A stretch of 12,845 nt of DNA. It comes from an uncultured Chitinophagaceae bacterium (GTDB lineage: Bacteria > Bacteroidota > Bacteroidia > Chitinophagales > Chitinophagaceae). Shown piece by piece: positions 1-6,609 of this stretch; positions within the stretch are counted from its first letter, which is position 1, and the number at the start of each line of letters is the position of its first letter. Both the position numbers and the translations under genes were made by a program. The notes under the pieces are model-generated. The model did no database searches. It was not told where the DNA came from and worked only from the letters and a program-made list of their open reading frames with translations. The DNA lies in the NCBI GenBank assembly GCA_937897585.1, contig CALCNY010000106.1, positions 1 to 12,845 on the forward strand. The letters run 5' to 3'.

Positions 1-59
1 GATTCTCTGAATGTGGCGATTTACAAATGCGCCGTATTCTCGCGTCTTCCAATTCCCTA
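1..59. other. Unassigned edge sequence that does not continue the adjacent permease gene
   Basis: This edge stretch lies where the rest of the lptF-like gene should be, but it does not encode it. Read on the minus strand, the permease frame meets two consecutive stop codons (TAA TAG), and the other two frames give no recognisable LptF/LptG sequence. Its GC content is about 45 percent, against about 35 percent in the next 60 bases. It contains an imperfect palindrome at 15-33 (GGCGATTT and CGCC-side arms with one bulged G). It could be the end of an insertion sequence, a rearrangement point or a chimeric contig end. There is too little sequence to choose. Confidence 0.35.
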
Positions 60-452
60 TTACGCAGTAAAATTGGCATATGGAATCACATAATTTGCAA
101 AAAGAAAGGTGATGCCACAAAGCAAAATAGTTAACCCAATTAATGGCCTCATAAATCTGAGTAATGAAATTCCTGAAGATTTTATGGCTACCAATTCAAA
201 ACTCTCTCCCAAATTCCCGAAAGTCATGATGGATGAAATAAGAATGGCTATAGGCATGGCCAGCATCAACAACGAAGCACATGCATACCAAAGAAACTGA
301 CAAATAGTAATGAAATCAAGTCCTTTTCCTACCAAATCATCCAGGTACTTCCATAGTCCCTGCATCATCAGTACAAAAAATGCAATAAAAAAGGTTATTA
401 CAAAAGGTCCGAAAAAGGACTTTAAAATGAGTTTATCTAATTTCTTAATCAT
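60..452 (-). CDS. LptF/LptG-family (YjgP/YjgQ) lipopolysaccharide export permease, N-terminal fragment
   Basis: Known members of this family form the inner-membrane channel of the LptB2FG transporter, which extracts lipopolysaccharide for transport to the outer membrane. The fragment has 130 residues, against roughly 350 or more for an intact protein. Three hydrophobic membrane segments are visible, near residues 13-33, 55-78 and 101-124. The family-typical loop after the second segment is present (TFGNLGESFELVAIKSSGIS, residues 77-96), as is the ANYVIPYAN motif at 119-127. The frame ends three residues after that motif at TAA, followed at once by TAG. The large periplasmic domain and the C-terminal membrane segments are therefore missing. 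The start ATG follows a good Bacteroidota-type promoter. Assignment to the family is firm; LptF versus LptG is not resolved. The gene may be truncated by an insertion, or cut by an assembly edge. Confidence 0.85.
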   Translation of the reverse strand: MIKKLDKLILKSFFGPFVITFFIAFFVLMMQGLWKYLDDLVGKGLDFITICQFLWYACASLLMLAMPIAILISSIMTFGNLGESFELVAIKSSGISLLRFMRPLIGLTILLCGITFLFANYVIPYANFTA

Positions 453-467
453 TGTCTAGGCAGACAA
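452..467. promoter_or_regulatory. Perfect 6-bp inverted repeat overlapping the lptF promoter and start codon
   Basis: TTGTCT at 452-457 and AGACAA at 462-467 are exact inverted complements around a four-base centre (AGGC). On the minus strand the element runs from inside the predicted -7 box to the first base of the ATG. It could be an operator half-site pair. If transcription starts upstream of it, it could instead be a small hairpin over the translation start. With arms this short, chance cannot be excluded. Confidence 0.3.
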
Positions 468-495
468 AATTAATCCTTTATGAGATGGTTTGAAA
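465..495 (-). promoter_or_regulatory. Predicted Bacteroidota-type promoter of the lptF-like gene
   Basis: On the minus strand, TAATTTTG (472 down to 465) matches the Bacteroidota -7 consensus TAnnTTTG at every fixed position. TTTC (495 down to 492) matches the -33 TTTG at three of four positions, with a 19-base spacer inside the accepted 19-21 range. The predicted transcript start is only a few bases ahead of the ATG, so the leader would be very short. Confidence 0.45.
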
Positions 496-503
496 ATAAT
501 TAG

Positions 504-574
504 TATCCTGTATCCAGCATCTAGCTTATCCAGCTTTATCCAGCTTTATCTAGCCTATCCAGCTTTATCCATCC
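504..574. repeat. Degenerate ~10-bp tandem repeat, unit TATCCAGCTT
   Basis: The unit TATCCAGCTT occurs exactly at 527-536, 537-546 and 556-565. Between them lies a variant TATCTAGCC at 547-555. Degenerate copies flank the block at 504-510, 511-526 and from 566. The array sits between the stop codon of the START-like gene and the predicted lptF promoter and stops at the stop codon. The period is close to one DNA helical turn. It looks like a slipped-strand (VNTR-like) array. Whether it has a regulatory role cannot be told from sequence. Confidence 0.7.
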
Positions 575-955
575 CTAACTCCCCAATCTATGAAACAAAT
601 CCTTTACCTGATATTCCCAAAGTTGGCTCTGGTCTTTGATTTCTTTTTTGTCAGCGAAGTCTTTGATAACTAAAACCGTTTGGTTGGTAACTTCTGATTT
701 TATGATAGAGAATTCAAAATATTCATCTTTTGCCATGTGGCTCCATCTGAAACGGATGAATTTATCTTGTTCTTTTTCTAATAATACCGCTTTTTCTTCG
801 GTGCCATTCCATGAAAAGCTGTAAACGCCGTCTCTTTCGTCAACTTTATCTGCAAACCACTCTTGCATAGCAGCCGGGCTGGTTAAGAATTCATAAAGAA
901 TGCTGGGAGAGCATCTGATAGGGTACTCTAATGTGTATAAAACTTTCTTGCTCAT
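575..955 (-). CDS. START-like (SRPBCC/AHSA1-type) domain protein
   Basis: This is a 126-residue cytosolic protein resembling the small START-like domain proteins common in Bacteroidota. These adopt a helix-grip fold with a hydrophobic cavity, but no ligand is established. The fold-typical features are an N-terminal strand (residues 4-12), a helix with the AMQEWFAD segment (29-36), alternating strands around FSWNG (47-51), FIRFRW (66-71), FEFSII (80-85) and TVLVIKDFA (93-101), and a closing amphipathic helix (LWEYQVKDLFHRLG, 112-125). The open frame extends 22 codons further upstream. I chose the inner ATG at 955 because MSKK begins the domain directly and a plausible promoter ends just upstream. 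No signal peptide or membrane segment is seen. It is codirectional with the lptF-like gene but separated from it by the repeat array, so the two may be transcribed separately. Confidence 0.8.
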   Translation of the reverse strand: MSKKVLYTLEYPIRCSPSILYEFLTSPAAMQEWFADKVDERDGVYSFSWNGTEEKAVLLEKEQDKFIRFRWSHMAKDEYFEFSIIKSEVTNQTVLVIKDFADKKEIKDQSQLWEYQVKDLFHRLGS

Positions 956-1192
956 ATCTAACTGGTTAAACCTTGTACAATGCAATAATAGATAATTAAT
1001 TGACTTAACAAAACAATTCAATATTTTTTTTTGAACATTCTGTCAAATAACATTAAATGACTGTTGAAAAAACAAGGTATTCAACGTTTTAAAATATAAA
1101 TACATAGCTGCATACAATAAATACTATGATTTACGTTATAAGCTATGGAAACTTCTTTCAGAAAATTAAAAACCTAAAAAAACCTACTACCC
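956..1192. other. Divergent intergenic region between the START-like gene and rpoD
   Basis: This 237-base AT-rich region must hold the promoters of both flanking genes. It contains a 9-base T run (1024-1032) and a 6-bp inverted repeat, GTTGAA (1063-1068) and TTCAAC (1080-1085). I found one plausible promoter toward the START-like gene. No convincing TTTG/TAnnTTTG pair points toward rpoD. No small gene or structured RNA is evident. Confidence 0.5.
983..1012 (-). promoter_or_regulatory. Possible promoter of the START-like gene
   Basis: On the minus strand, TTTG (1012 down to 1009) is followed after 18 bases by TATTATTG (990 down to 983), which fits TAnnTTTG except at one fixed position. The spacer is one base shorter than the usual 19-21. 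A transcript would start roughly 20 bases before the chosen ATG at 955, and the longer upstream start at 1021 would lie ahead of it. This therefore mildly supports the inner start. Confidence 0.3.
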
Positions 1193-2068
1193 ATGAGTAT
1201 GCGTCAACTTAAAATCTCAAAATCCATTACCAATCGCGAAAGTGAAAGTCTTGAAAAATATTTACAGGAAATAGGTAAAGTGGAACTGATTTCCCCGGAA
1301 GAAGAAGCAAGATTAGCCGTTTTGATAAGAAAAGGCGATCAACGTGCTTTAGACAGATTAACAAAAGCCAATTTGAGATTTGTGGTTTCAGTGGCAAAAC
1401 AATATCAAAATCAAGGTCTGACACTTTCTGATCTAATCAACGAAGGCAATTTAGGATTGATTAAAGCTGCTCAGAAGTTTGATGAAACCAGAGGGTTTAA
1501 ATTTATTTCATACGCGGTTTGGTGGATTCGTCAGTCTATACTTCAGGCATTGGCGGAACAATCAAGAATTGTAAGATTGCCTTTGAATAAAGTGGGATTA
1601 TCAAGCAAAATCAGCAAAGCTTTTTCTCAACTTGAACAAGAATATGAAAGAGAGCCAACCCCGGAAGAAATTGCGGTAATGATAGATGTAGATATCCAGG
1701 AAGTAGCAGCTACAATGAATGTTGGCGCGAAACATATCAGTGTTGATCAACCTTTGATAGACGGTGAAGATGGTTCTTTAATCGATATCATGGAGAATAA
1801 AAACGCTGTTGGAGTGGATGAAAATCTATTAGTAACGGTTTCTTTAAATACTGAGTTAAAAAGAACTTTGGACACCTTGACACCCAGACAAAAAGAAGTG
1901 ATTGTTTATTTCTTCGGAATTGGCATCGATCATCCTTTAAGTTTGGAAGATATTGGCGAAAGATACAATCTCACCAGAGAAAGAGTTCGTCAGATTAAAG
2001 ACAAAGCATTAACCAAATTACGTGAGACTTCTCAAAGTCATTTGTTGAGAGGTTTCTTAGGAGCATAA
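1193..2068 (+). CDS. rpoD: RNA polymerase primary sigma factor RpoD/SigA (short Bacteroidota type)
   Basis: This is the housekeeping sigma-70, which directs RNA polymerase to vegetative promoters. The 291 residues include region 1.2 (about 19-45), region 2 (about 53-123) with the core-binding NEGNLGLIKAAQKFD segment and the -10 recognition/melting segment KFISYAVWWIRQSI (103-116), region 3 (about 130-205), and region 4 (about 220-282). The region 4.2 helix-turn-helix includes SLEDIGERYNLTRERVRQIK (250-269). Region 1.1 and the long non-conserved insert of proteobacterial RpoD are absent, as is normal in Bacteroidota. That lineage uses TTTG/TAnnTTTG promoters. The ATG two codons later (1199, MRQLKI) is equally possible and matches the usual family N-terminus. 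The gene is monocistronic by context, with a divergent neighbour upstream and a terminator downstream. Confidence 0.97.
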   Translation: MSMRQLKISKSITNRESESLEKYLQEIGKVELISPEEEARLAVLIRKGDQRALDRLTKANLRFVVSVAKQYQNQGLTLSDLINEGNLGLIKAAQKFDETRGFKFISYAVWWIRQSILQALAEQSRIVRLPLNKVGLSSKISKAFSQLEQEYEREPTPEEIAVMIDVDIQEVAATMNVGAKHISVDQPLIDGEDGSLIDIMENKNAVGVDENLLVTVSLNTELKRTLDTLTPRQKEVIVYFFGIGIDHPLSLEDIGERYNLTRERVRQIKDKALTKLRETSQSHLLRGFLGA

Positions 2069-2095
2069 ACATCACAATTTCTAAACCCAAAAGGC

Positions 2096-2118
2096 CCCGG
2101 AACGTTCCCGGGTTTTTT
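2096..2118 (+). terminator. Rho-independent terminator of rpoD
   Basis: A GC stem CCCGG (2096-2100) pairs with CCGGG (2108-2112) across a 7-base loop. Six T residues follow at 2113-2118. An alternative register with an eight-base imperfect stem (2095-2102 with 2105-2112) also exists, but its loop would be only two bases. It lies 27 bases after the rpoD stop codon and separates rpoD from the E2 gene. Confidence 0.85.
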
Positions 2119-2209
2119 CATTTTATAGATTTCTCATTAAATCAGAATAAAACTTTTTTAAAATCTTTTTTTTAACCGAAATTCGCACGGAATAAATTTT
2201 TGATTAACA

Positions 2210-3412
2210 ATGGCAATTGAAATAAAAGTACCAACAGTAGGAGAAAGCATCAACGAAGTAACACTTGTTAAATGGCTTAAGGCCGATGGCGAATGGGCTG
2301 ATCGTGATGAAGTTATTGCTGAATTGGAAAGTGAAAAGGCTACTTTCGAAATCAATGCGGAACAAGCAGGTGCTGTAAAACAAATCGCAAAAGAAGGAGA
2401 TACTTTGGCAATTGGAGATATCGTTTGCCATATCGATACTGAAGCTGTAAAACCTGCCGGTGCTTCTGAGAAAAAAGCTGAGCCTGTAAAAGAAGCCGCT
2501 TCTACTTCAAAAGAAACTGTTTCATCAGATGTAAAAGCAACTCCTGTTGCAGCGGCCATGATTGCTGATAAGAAAATCGACAGTAAAAAAATCACTCCAT
2601 CCGGTTCTAATGGAAAAATTATAAAACAAGATGTTATTGAAGCTTTAAATCATCCAGGAAGAAAGCCAGGAATAGAACTTTTCTCAAGAAATGATCGTCC
2701 GGAAAAAATGAGTAATCTTCGTAAAACCATCAGCAGAAGATTGGTGGAAGCGAAGAATACTACGGCTATGCTTACTACTTTTAATGAAGTGGATATGGGC
2801 CCAATAATGGAGATTAGAAAAAAATACAAGGATAAATTCAAAGAGCAACATGGCGTTAATTTGGGCTTCATGAGTTTTTTCACAAAGGCTTGTTGCTATG
2901 CTTTGCAGAAGTTTCCTGCCGTTAATGCATACATCGATGGAGAAAGCATTATCTATCATGATTACTGCGATGTATCCATTGCCGTTAGTGCGCCAAAAGG
3001 CTTGGTAGTTCCTGTTATCAGAAATGCAGAAAGTTTAAGTATGGCTGAGATTGAGGCGACTGTTGTTGAATTGGCTACCAAAGCAAAAAACAATAAACTG
3101 ACTGTGGAAGAAATGAGTGGAGGTACATTCACAATAACCAATGGTGGTATTTTCGGTTCCATGATGAGTACGCCAATTATCAATATCCCTCAAAGTGCGA
3201 TATTAGGCATGCATAATATAGTTGATCGTCCAATGGCTGTAAATGGTCAGGTGGTAATCAAACCTATGATGTACCTAGCTTTGAGCTACGATCACAGAAT
3301 TATTGATGGTAGAGAATCAGTTGGATTTTTAGTTACAGTTAAACAATTACTTGAAAATCCTGCATTGCTATTGTTTGGCAAAGATCCTGTTGACGCGCTA
3401 CTGGAATTATAA
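2210..3412 (+). CDS. sucB: Dihydrolipoyllysine-residue succinyltransferase, E2 of 2-oxoglutarate dehydrogenase
   Basis: This is the core E2 enzyme of the 2-oxoglutarate dehydrogenase complex (also called odhB). It transfers the succinyl group from lipoamide to CoA in the TCA cycle. Of its 400 residues, the N-terminal lipoyl domain (about 2-77) carries the lipoylation lysine K43 in the ESEKATFEI motif. An alanine/lysine-rich linker (about 80-108) follows, then a peripheral-subunit (E3)-binding domain (about 110-150, with PSGSNGKIIKQDV). The catalytic acyltransferase domain (about 165-400) ends with the SYDHRIIDG motif, with catalytic H362 and D366. The GESINEVTLVKW start is typical of succinyl- rather than acetyltransferases, but substrate cannot be proven. 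No E1 gene (sucA/odhA) flanks it, although it often sits next to this gene. It appears to be its own transcription unit, bounded by terminators on both sides. Confidence 0.93.
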   Translation: MAIEIKVPTVGESINEVTLVKWLKADGEWADRDEVIAELESEKATFEINAEQAGAVKQIAKEGDTLAIGDIVCHIDTEAVKPAGASEKKAEPVKEAASTSKETVSSDVKATPVAAAMIADKKIDSKKITPSGSNGKIIKQDVIEALNHPGRKPGIELFSRNDRPEKMSNLRKTISRRLVEAKNTTAMLTTFNEVDMGPIMEIRKKYKDKFKEQHGVNLGFMSFFTKACCYALQKFPAVNAYIDGESIIYHDYCDVSIAVSAPKGLVVPVIRNAESLSMAEIEATVVELATKAKNNKLTVEEMSGGTFTITNGGIFGSMMSTPIINIPQSAILGMHNIVDRPMAVNGQVVIKPMMYLALSYDHRIIDGRESVGFLVTVKQLLENPALLLFGKDPVDALLEL

Positions 3413-3430
3413 ACCATTAACTATATTGAG

Positions 3431-3454
3431 TCCCGCATTTGCGGGATTTTTTTT
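3431..3454 (+). terminator. Rho-independent terminator after sucB, abutting the next start codon
   Basis: A perfect 6-bp stem TCCCGC (3431-3436) and GCGGGA (3441-3446) encloses the loop ATTT. Eight T residues follow (3447-3454). The next base is the A of the start codon of the downstream methyltransferase gene at 3455. The hairpin therefore occupies the position of that gene's 5' leader, and could act as a terminator for sucB, an attenuator for the next gene, or both. Confidence 0.88.
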
Positions 3455-4618
3455 ATGAGCAGATTTCATTCTTATATCACATCCGCGCAATCAATTGTAG
3501 AGGCTTATAAAAAAGGCTCACCTTTGTCGCATCAACTTAAACTTTTTTTCCAGACAGATAAAAAATATGGATCTAGAGATAGAAAAACGATTGCTTCAAT
3601 TAGCTATCATTATTTCAGAACGTTTTACTTACTTCAATCCATCGAATCATTTGAAGAGAAAATAATTAAAGCGACCTTTCTTTGTGAGTCGGAAGAAAAT
3701 GAATTATTGAAATCTTTATCACCAGAATTAAATGAGTTTATTGGATTTGATGTGAAAGACAAGATTGAATATCTAAATATTAAAGCAGCTTCTTTGTTTA
3801 ATTTTAATAATCATCTGTCTACTTTCATTGATGCCGAAAAATTTGCCGTCTCTTTTTTTAGTCAGCCTGATGTATTTATTAGAATTAGGCCAGGAAAAAA
3901 TAATAAGGTCATCGAATCTTTAAAAAAAGCGGCTATTCTATTCGAGACAATAGGCGAAAATACCATTGCAATTAACAATGGCACATCAGTAGAAAATTGT
4001 ATTCAACTCAATAAAGATGCGGTGATTCAGGATTTTAATTCTCAGCATGTCTTAGATTTTTATGCCAAAGAAAGAGATAAAGACAAGTATGAAAATGTTT
4101 GGGATTGTTGTGCTGCCAGTGGTGGCAAATCGATATTGCTTTATGATATTTGCAATGGAAAAGTTAAACTAACGGTTAGCGACATACGTGAAAATATTCT
4201 TACCAATCTTCAGCTCAGATGTAAAGAAGCTGGCATTAATCTTCAAAAGAAATTTGTGCAGGATTTATCTGAAAAATCAGGATTGTTACTTGATGAAAAG
4301 TTCTCGGTAATATTGTGCGATGTGCCTTGTAGCGGTAGCGGTACCTGGGGCAGAACCCCCGAACAATATTATAGTTTTGAAGAAAATCAAATTGAAACGT
4401 TTGTAAAAAAACAAAAAAATATTGTCATCAATACCATTTCTCATCTTGCAAAAGATGGTTGGTTTATTTACATCACCTGTTCTGTTTTCAAAGCTGAAAA
4501 TGAAGACATGGTTGATTTTATCCAAGAAAATTTCTCTTGCCAATTGCTGGAAATGAAATACCTAAAAGGTTATGAAAATAAAGCAGATACTATGTTCGTC
4601 GCTTATTTCAAAAGTTGA
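3455..4618 (+). CDS. RsmB/NOP-family class I SAM-dependent RNA (cytosine-C5) methyltransferase
   Basis: The family methylates cytosine C5 in rRNA or tRNA, and Escherichia coli RsmB acts on 16S rRNA C967. The 387 residues comprise an N-terminal RNA-binding-type region (about 1-200, with the conserved KKYGSRDRK at 36-44) and a Rossmann methyltransferase domain. Visible motifs are SAM-binding motif I DCCAASGGKS (217-226), an acidic ribose-contact segment SDIREN (242-247), motif IV DVPCSGSGTWGR (289-300) with C292, and motif VI YITCS (339-343) with C342. By analogy with the family, C342 is the attacking nucleophile and C292 assists product release. The start is supported by the family-like opening MSRFHSYI, although the terminator U-tract touches it. 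The exact RNA target is not determinable. Its stop codon is immediately followed by the stop of the convergent protease gene. Confidence 0.9.
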   Translation: MSRFHSYITSAQSIVEAYKKGSPLSHQLKLFFQTDKKYGSRDRKTIASISYHYFRTFYLLQSIESFEEKIIKATFLCESEENELLKSLSPELNEFIGFDVKDKIEYLNIKAASLFNFNNHLSTFIDAEKFAVSFFSQPDVFIRIRPGKNNKVIESLKKAAILFETIGENTIAINNGTSVENCIQLNKDAVIQDFNSQHVLDFYAKERDKDKYENVWDCCAASGGKSILLYDICNGKVKLTVSDIRENILTNLQLRCKEAGINLQKKFVQDLSEKSGLLLDEKFSVILCDVPCSGSGTWGRTPEQYYSFEENQIETFVKKQKNIVINTISHLAKDGWFIYITCSVFKAENEDMVDFIQENFSCQLLEMKYLKGYENKADTMFVAYFKS

Positions 4619-6577
4619 TTATTGTTTGATAATCTTCTCGGTAATTTCTTTCTTGCTATTCATGTAAACAGCTACGAAGTACATGCCTCTTGATAATTGA
4701 TTCAGATTTATTTCGTGAGATGCAATTCCAGTAAGATGATTGAATGAATCTGTGTATACTTTTTGTCCGAGTGAATTATGAATGATAAGTTCGACTTTGG
4801 TATCGGCTGTTCTTTCAAGATTGATGTAAAGCAGGCCATTAAAAGGATTCGGTGTAATAGTTAATTTATTTTCTGTAGGAGTAATAATTTTACAATTGTT
4901 AAGATAGTTGACCAAAGAACTATCAAGGTAATAACTAGTGTCGCTGTCAATAATTACTTTGTATCTATAATTTACAAATCCATAATCTGTATTGGATAAG
5001 TCATCAGCATAAAAAAATGAGCTCATGCCGTAATTGCCATGGTTCTGTAAAGTTGTTATCGTTGCATAAGCAGAGTCAGTTGGGAATTTTCTTTCTATTT
5101 CAATTTTCATCGTACTGTCGGTTTTTATGTCGATGGAAATTTCTGCTTTACATTGACGAAAAATAGCTGCGTTAGTAGAAAATTGTTTTTGCAACATCAC
5201 GAAACCTTTTTTTGCATCCGGAATCCCATATCCGATTCTGTCATTTGGATTCGAATAAATATTGCTACTTTTTTGAAGTGTGTTAATGATTTGCATGTTT
5301 GATGCTTCAGGAAAAGCTTGCCATAAACAGGTGGTAATACCTGCCATATTCGGACAAGCATAAGATGTGCCGCTTCCATAAGTTGGTAAACCCGTAGAAC
5401 TATTAGCCACAACTGCATTTCTTCCAACGGCAGAAACATCAGGTTTGATGCGCCCATCGCTACTAGGTCCATAACTGCTAAATGATGCAACTCTTCCTAT
5501 GGTGTCAACAGCTCCAACCGTAAGGCAACTATCGGCATCAGCAGGAGTGCTGATATAATGCCATGTGCTTGAACCCTCATTACCTGCCGCAATCACCATA
5601 AGCATTCCTTTTTTTGCTGCTAAATCAACGCCTTTGGCACTAATAGTAGTATTGCCATTCATATCGTTGTAAGTATAATCGAATGAAGGGTCGCTGAATT
5701 CTGTATATCCTAAAGAAACTGAACACAGATCAACACCAAGGCTATCTGCTCTTTCTGCAGCTACAACTAAATTGTGTTCTTCAATAGGATATTCGCTGGA
5801 AACATCTTCTGACCTGAAAAGATAAAATGAAGTTTTGGGTGCGGTGCCTATAAAAATCCCGGGCATATTTGCCGCAATAGTACTTAAACAATGCATTCCG
5901 TGAGAATCATCTTCTGCAACACTTTCTTCACGATCTACAAAATCCCAAGTGCCTAAAATTTGGTTGTTGTTTCTTACACTATCAAATGTTGGTAAAACAT
6001 CGTAATGATAAAAACCGGCATCAATGACGGCAAGCTGCATGTTCTCACCTCTAAATCCATGATTGTGTAGAAATTGCCCGTTATGTATTCTTACTTGAGC
6101 ACCTGAAACGCCGTATTGATAGTCATTTCCAGTCACTTTGTTGGTATTGATTAAGCTCGCATCTGTAAAATTATCATCAGGTGTTGTAATGAAAAAATTA
6201 TTGCTGATTCTTGATGCGACAGGTATTGTAGACTTAACAAAAGGCAAATTATTGATTGCCGATAAAGCAGCAACATCAGTTGTAAAAATTGAAACCTGAT
6301 TCAACCATTTAGAAACATTGAGGATGGTTACGTTGCCTGCACTTCTAACAGATTCTATATAGTTGGCATTAACGGGAAGGTCTGTACTATCGATAGAAAT
6401 ATTATATCTAGTTCTTCTTTCAATAGCACGCTGAGAAAGGAATTGCTCGGGATTACTCAATGAAAATGAAGTCCCGGCTTTGTTATTAAATGAAATGAGA
6501 TATCGGTTGAATTGAGCTTTACTTTGAAAGCAGCAACACAAAATGACTGCTAAAGTCATTGACAGGAAACGCTTCAT
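4619..6577 (-). CDS. Secreted subtilisin-like S8 serine protease with T9SS C-terminal sorting domain
   Basis: This is a 652-residue extracellular endopeptidase. Residues 1-21 form a signal peptide (MKR, a hydrophobic core with three consecutive cysteines at 14-16, and a cleavage site at SKA-Q). A propeptide-like region (about 22-150) precedes the S8 domain (about 155-470). The catalytic triad is D186 (AVIDAG), H226 (DSHGMHC) and S405 (GTSYACP), with the oxyanion residue N333 (AAGNEG). A beta-rich linker (about 475-565) leads to a type-A T9SS sorting domain (about 572-652), which shows TPNPFNG, a LGQKVY strand, LSRGMYFV and a lysine-rich end. The frame runs 25 codons further upstream into fabH. 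I chose the ATG at 6577 because it begins the signal peptide. It follows fabH by 32 bases on the same strand, so cotranscription is possible. The substrate is unknown. Confidence 0.93.
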   Translation of the reverse strand: MKRFLSMTLAVILCCCFQSKAQFNRYLISFNNKAGTSFSLSNPEQFLSQRAIERRTRYNISIDSTDLPVNANYIESVRSAGNVTILNVSKWLNQVSIFTTDVAALSAINNLPFVKSTIPVASRISNNFFITTPDDNFTDASLINTNKVTGNDYQYGVSGAQVRIHNGQFLHNHGFRGENMQLAVIDAGFYHYDVLPTFDSVRNNNQILGTWDFVDREESVAEDDSHGMHCLSTIAANMPGIFIGTAPKTSFYLFRSEDVSSEYPIEEHNLVVAAERADSLGVDLCSVSLGYTEFSDPSFDYTYNDMNGNTTISAKGVDLAAKKGMLMVIAAGNEGSSTWHYISTPADADSCLTVGAVDTIGRVASFSSYGPSSDGRIKPDVSAVGRNAVVANSSTGLPTYGSGTSYACPNMAGITTCLWQAFPEASNMQIINTLQKSSNIYSNPNDRIGYGIPDAKKGFVMLQKQFSTNAAIFRQCKAEISIDIKTDSTMKIEIERKFPTDSAYATITTLQNHGNYGMSSFFYADDLSNTDYGFVNYRYKVIIDSDTSYYLDSSLVNYLNNCKIITPTENKLTITPNPFNGLLYINLERTADTKVELIIHNSLGQKVYTDSFNHLTGIASHEINLNQLSRGMYFVAVYMNSKKEITEKIIKQ

Positions 6578-6609
6578 TTTTATATTTTTCTTGCTGTGAA
6601 ATTGAAATA

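Noticed and set aside
956..1021. 22-codon upstream extension of the START-like protein
   Set aside because: The extension has no family resemblance, and a plausible promoter -7 box lies inside it.
1063..1085. GTTGAA/TTCAAC inverted repeat upstream of rpoD
   Set aside because: Six-base arms with an 11-base gap in AT-rich DNA are expected by chance, and there is no T-run or promoter box placing it in context.
2171..2202. Candidate TTTA-N18-TAAATTTT promoter just ahead of sucB
   Set aside because: The -7 box would place the transcript start on or next to the ATG, and the spacer and -33 box are off consensus.
2158..2595. 145-residue minus-strand open frame opposite sucB
   Set aside because: It lies antisense to the well-supported lipoyl and linker region. 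Its alanine/serine-rich composition is what the reverse complement of the alanine/lysine-rich linker would give, and it has no recognisable domain.
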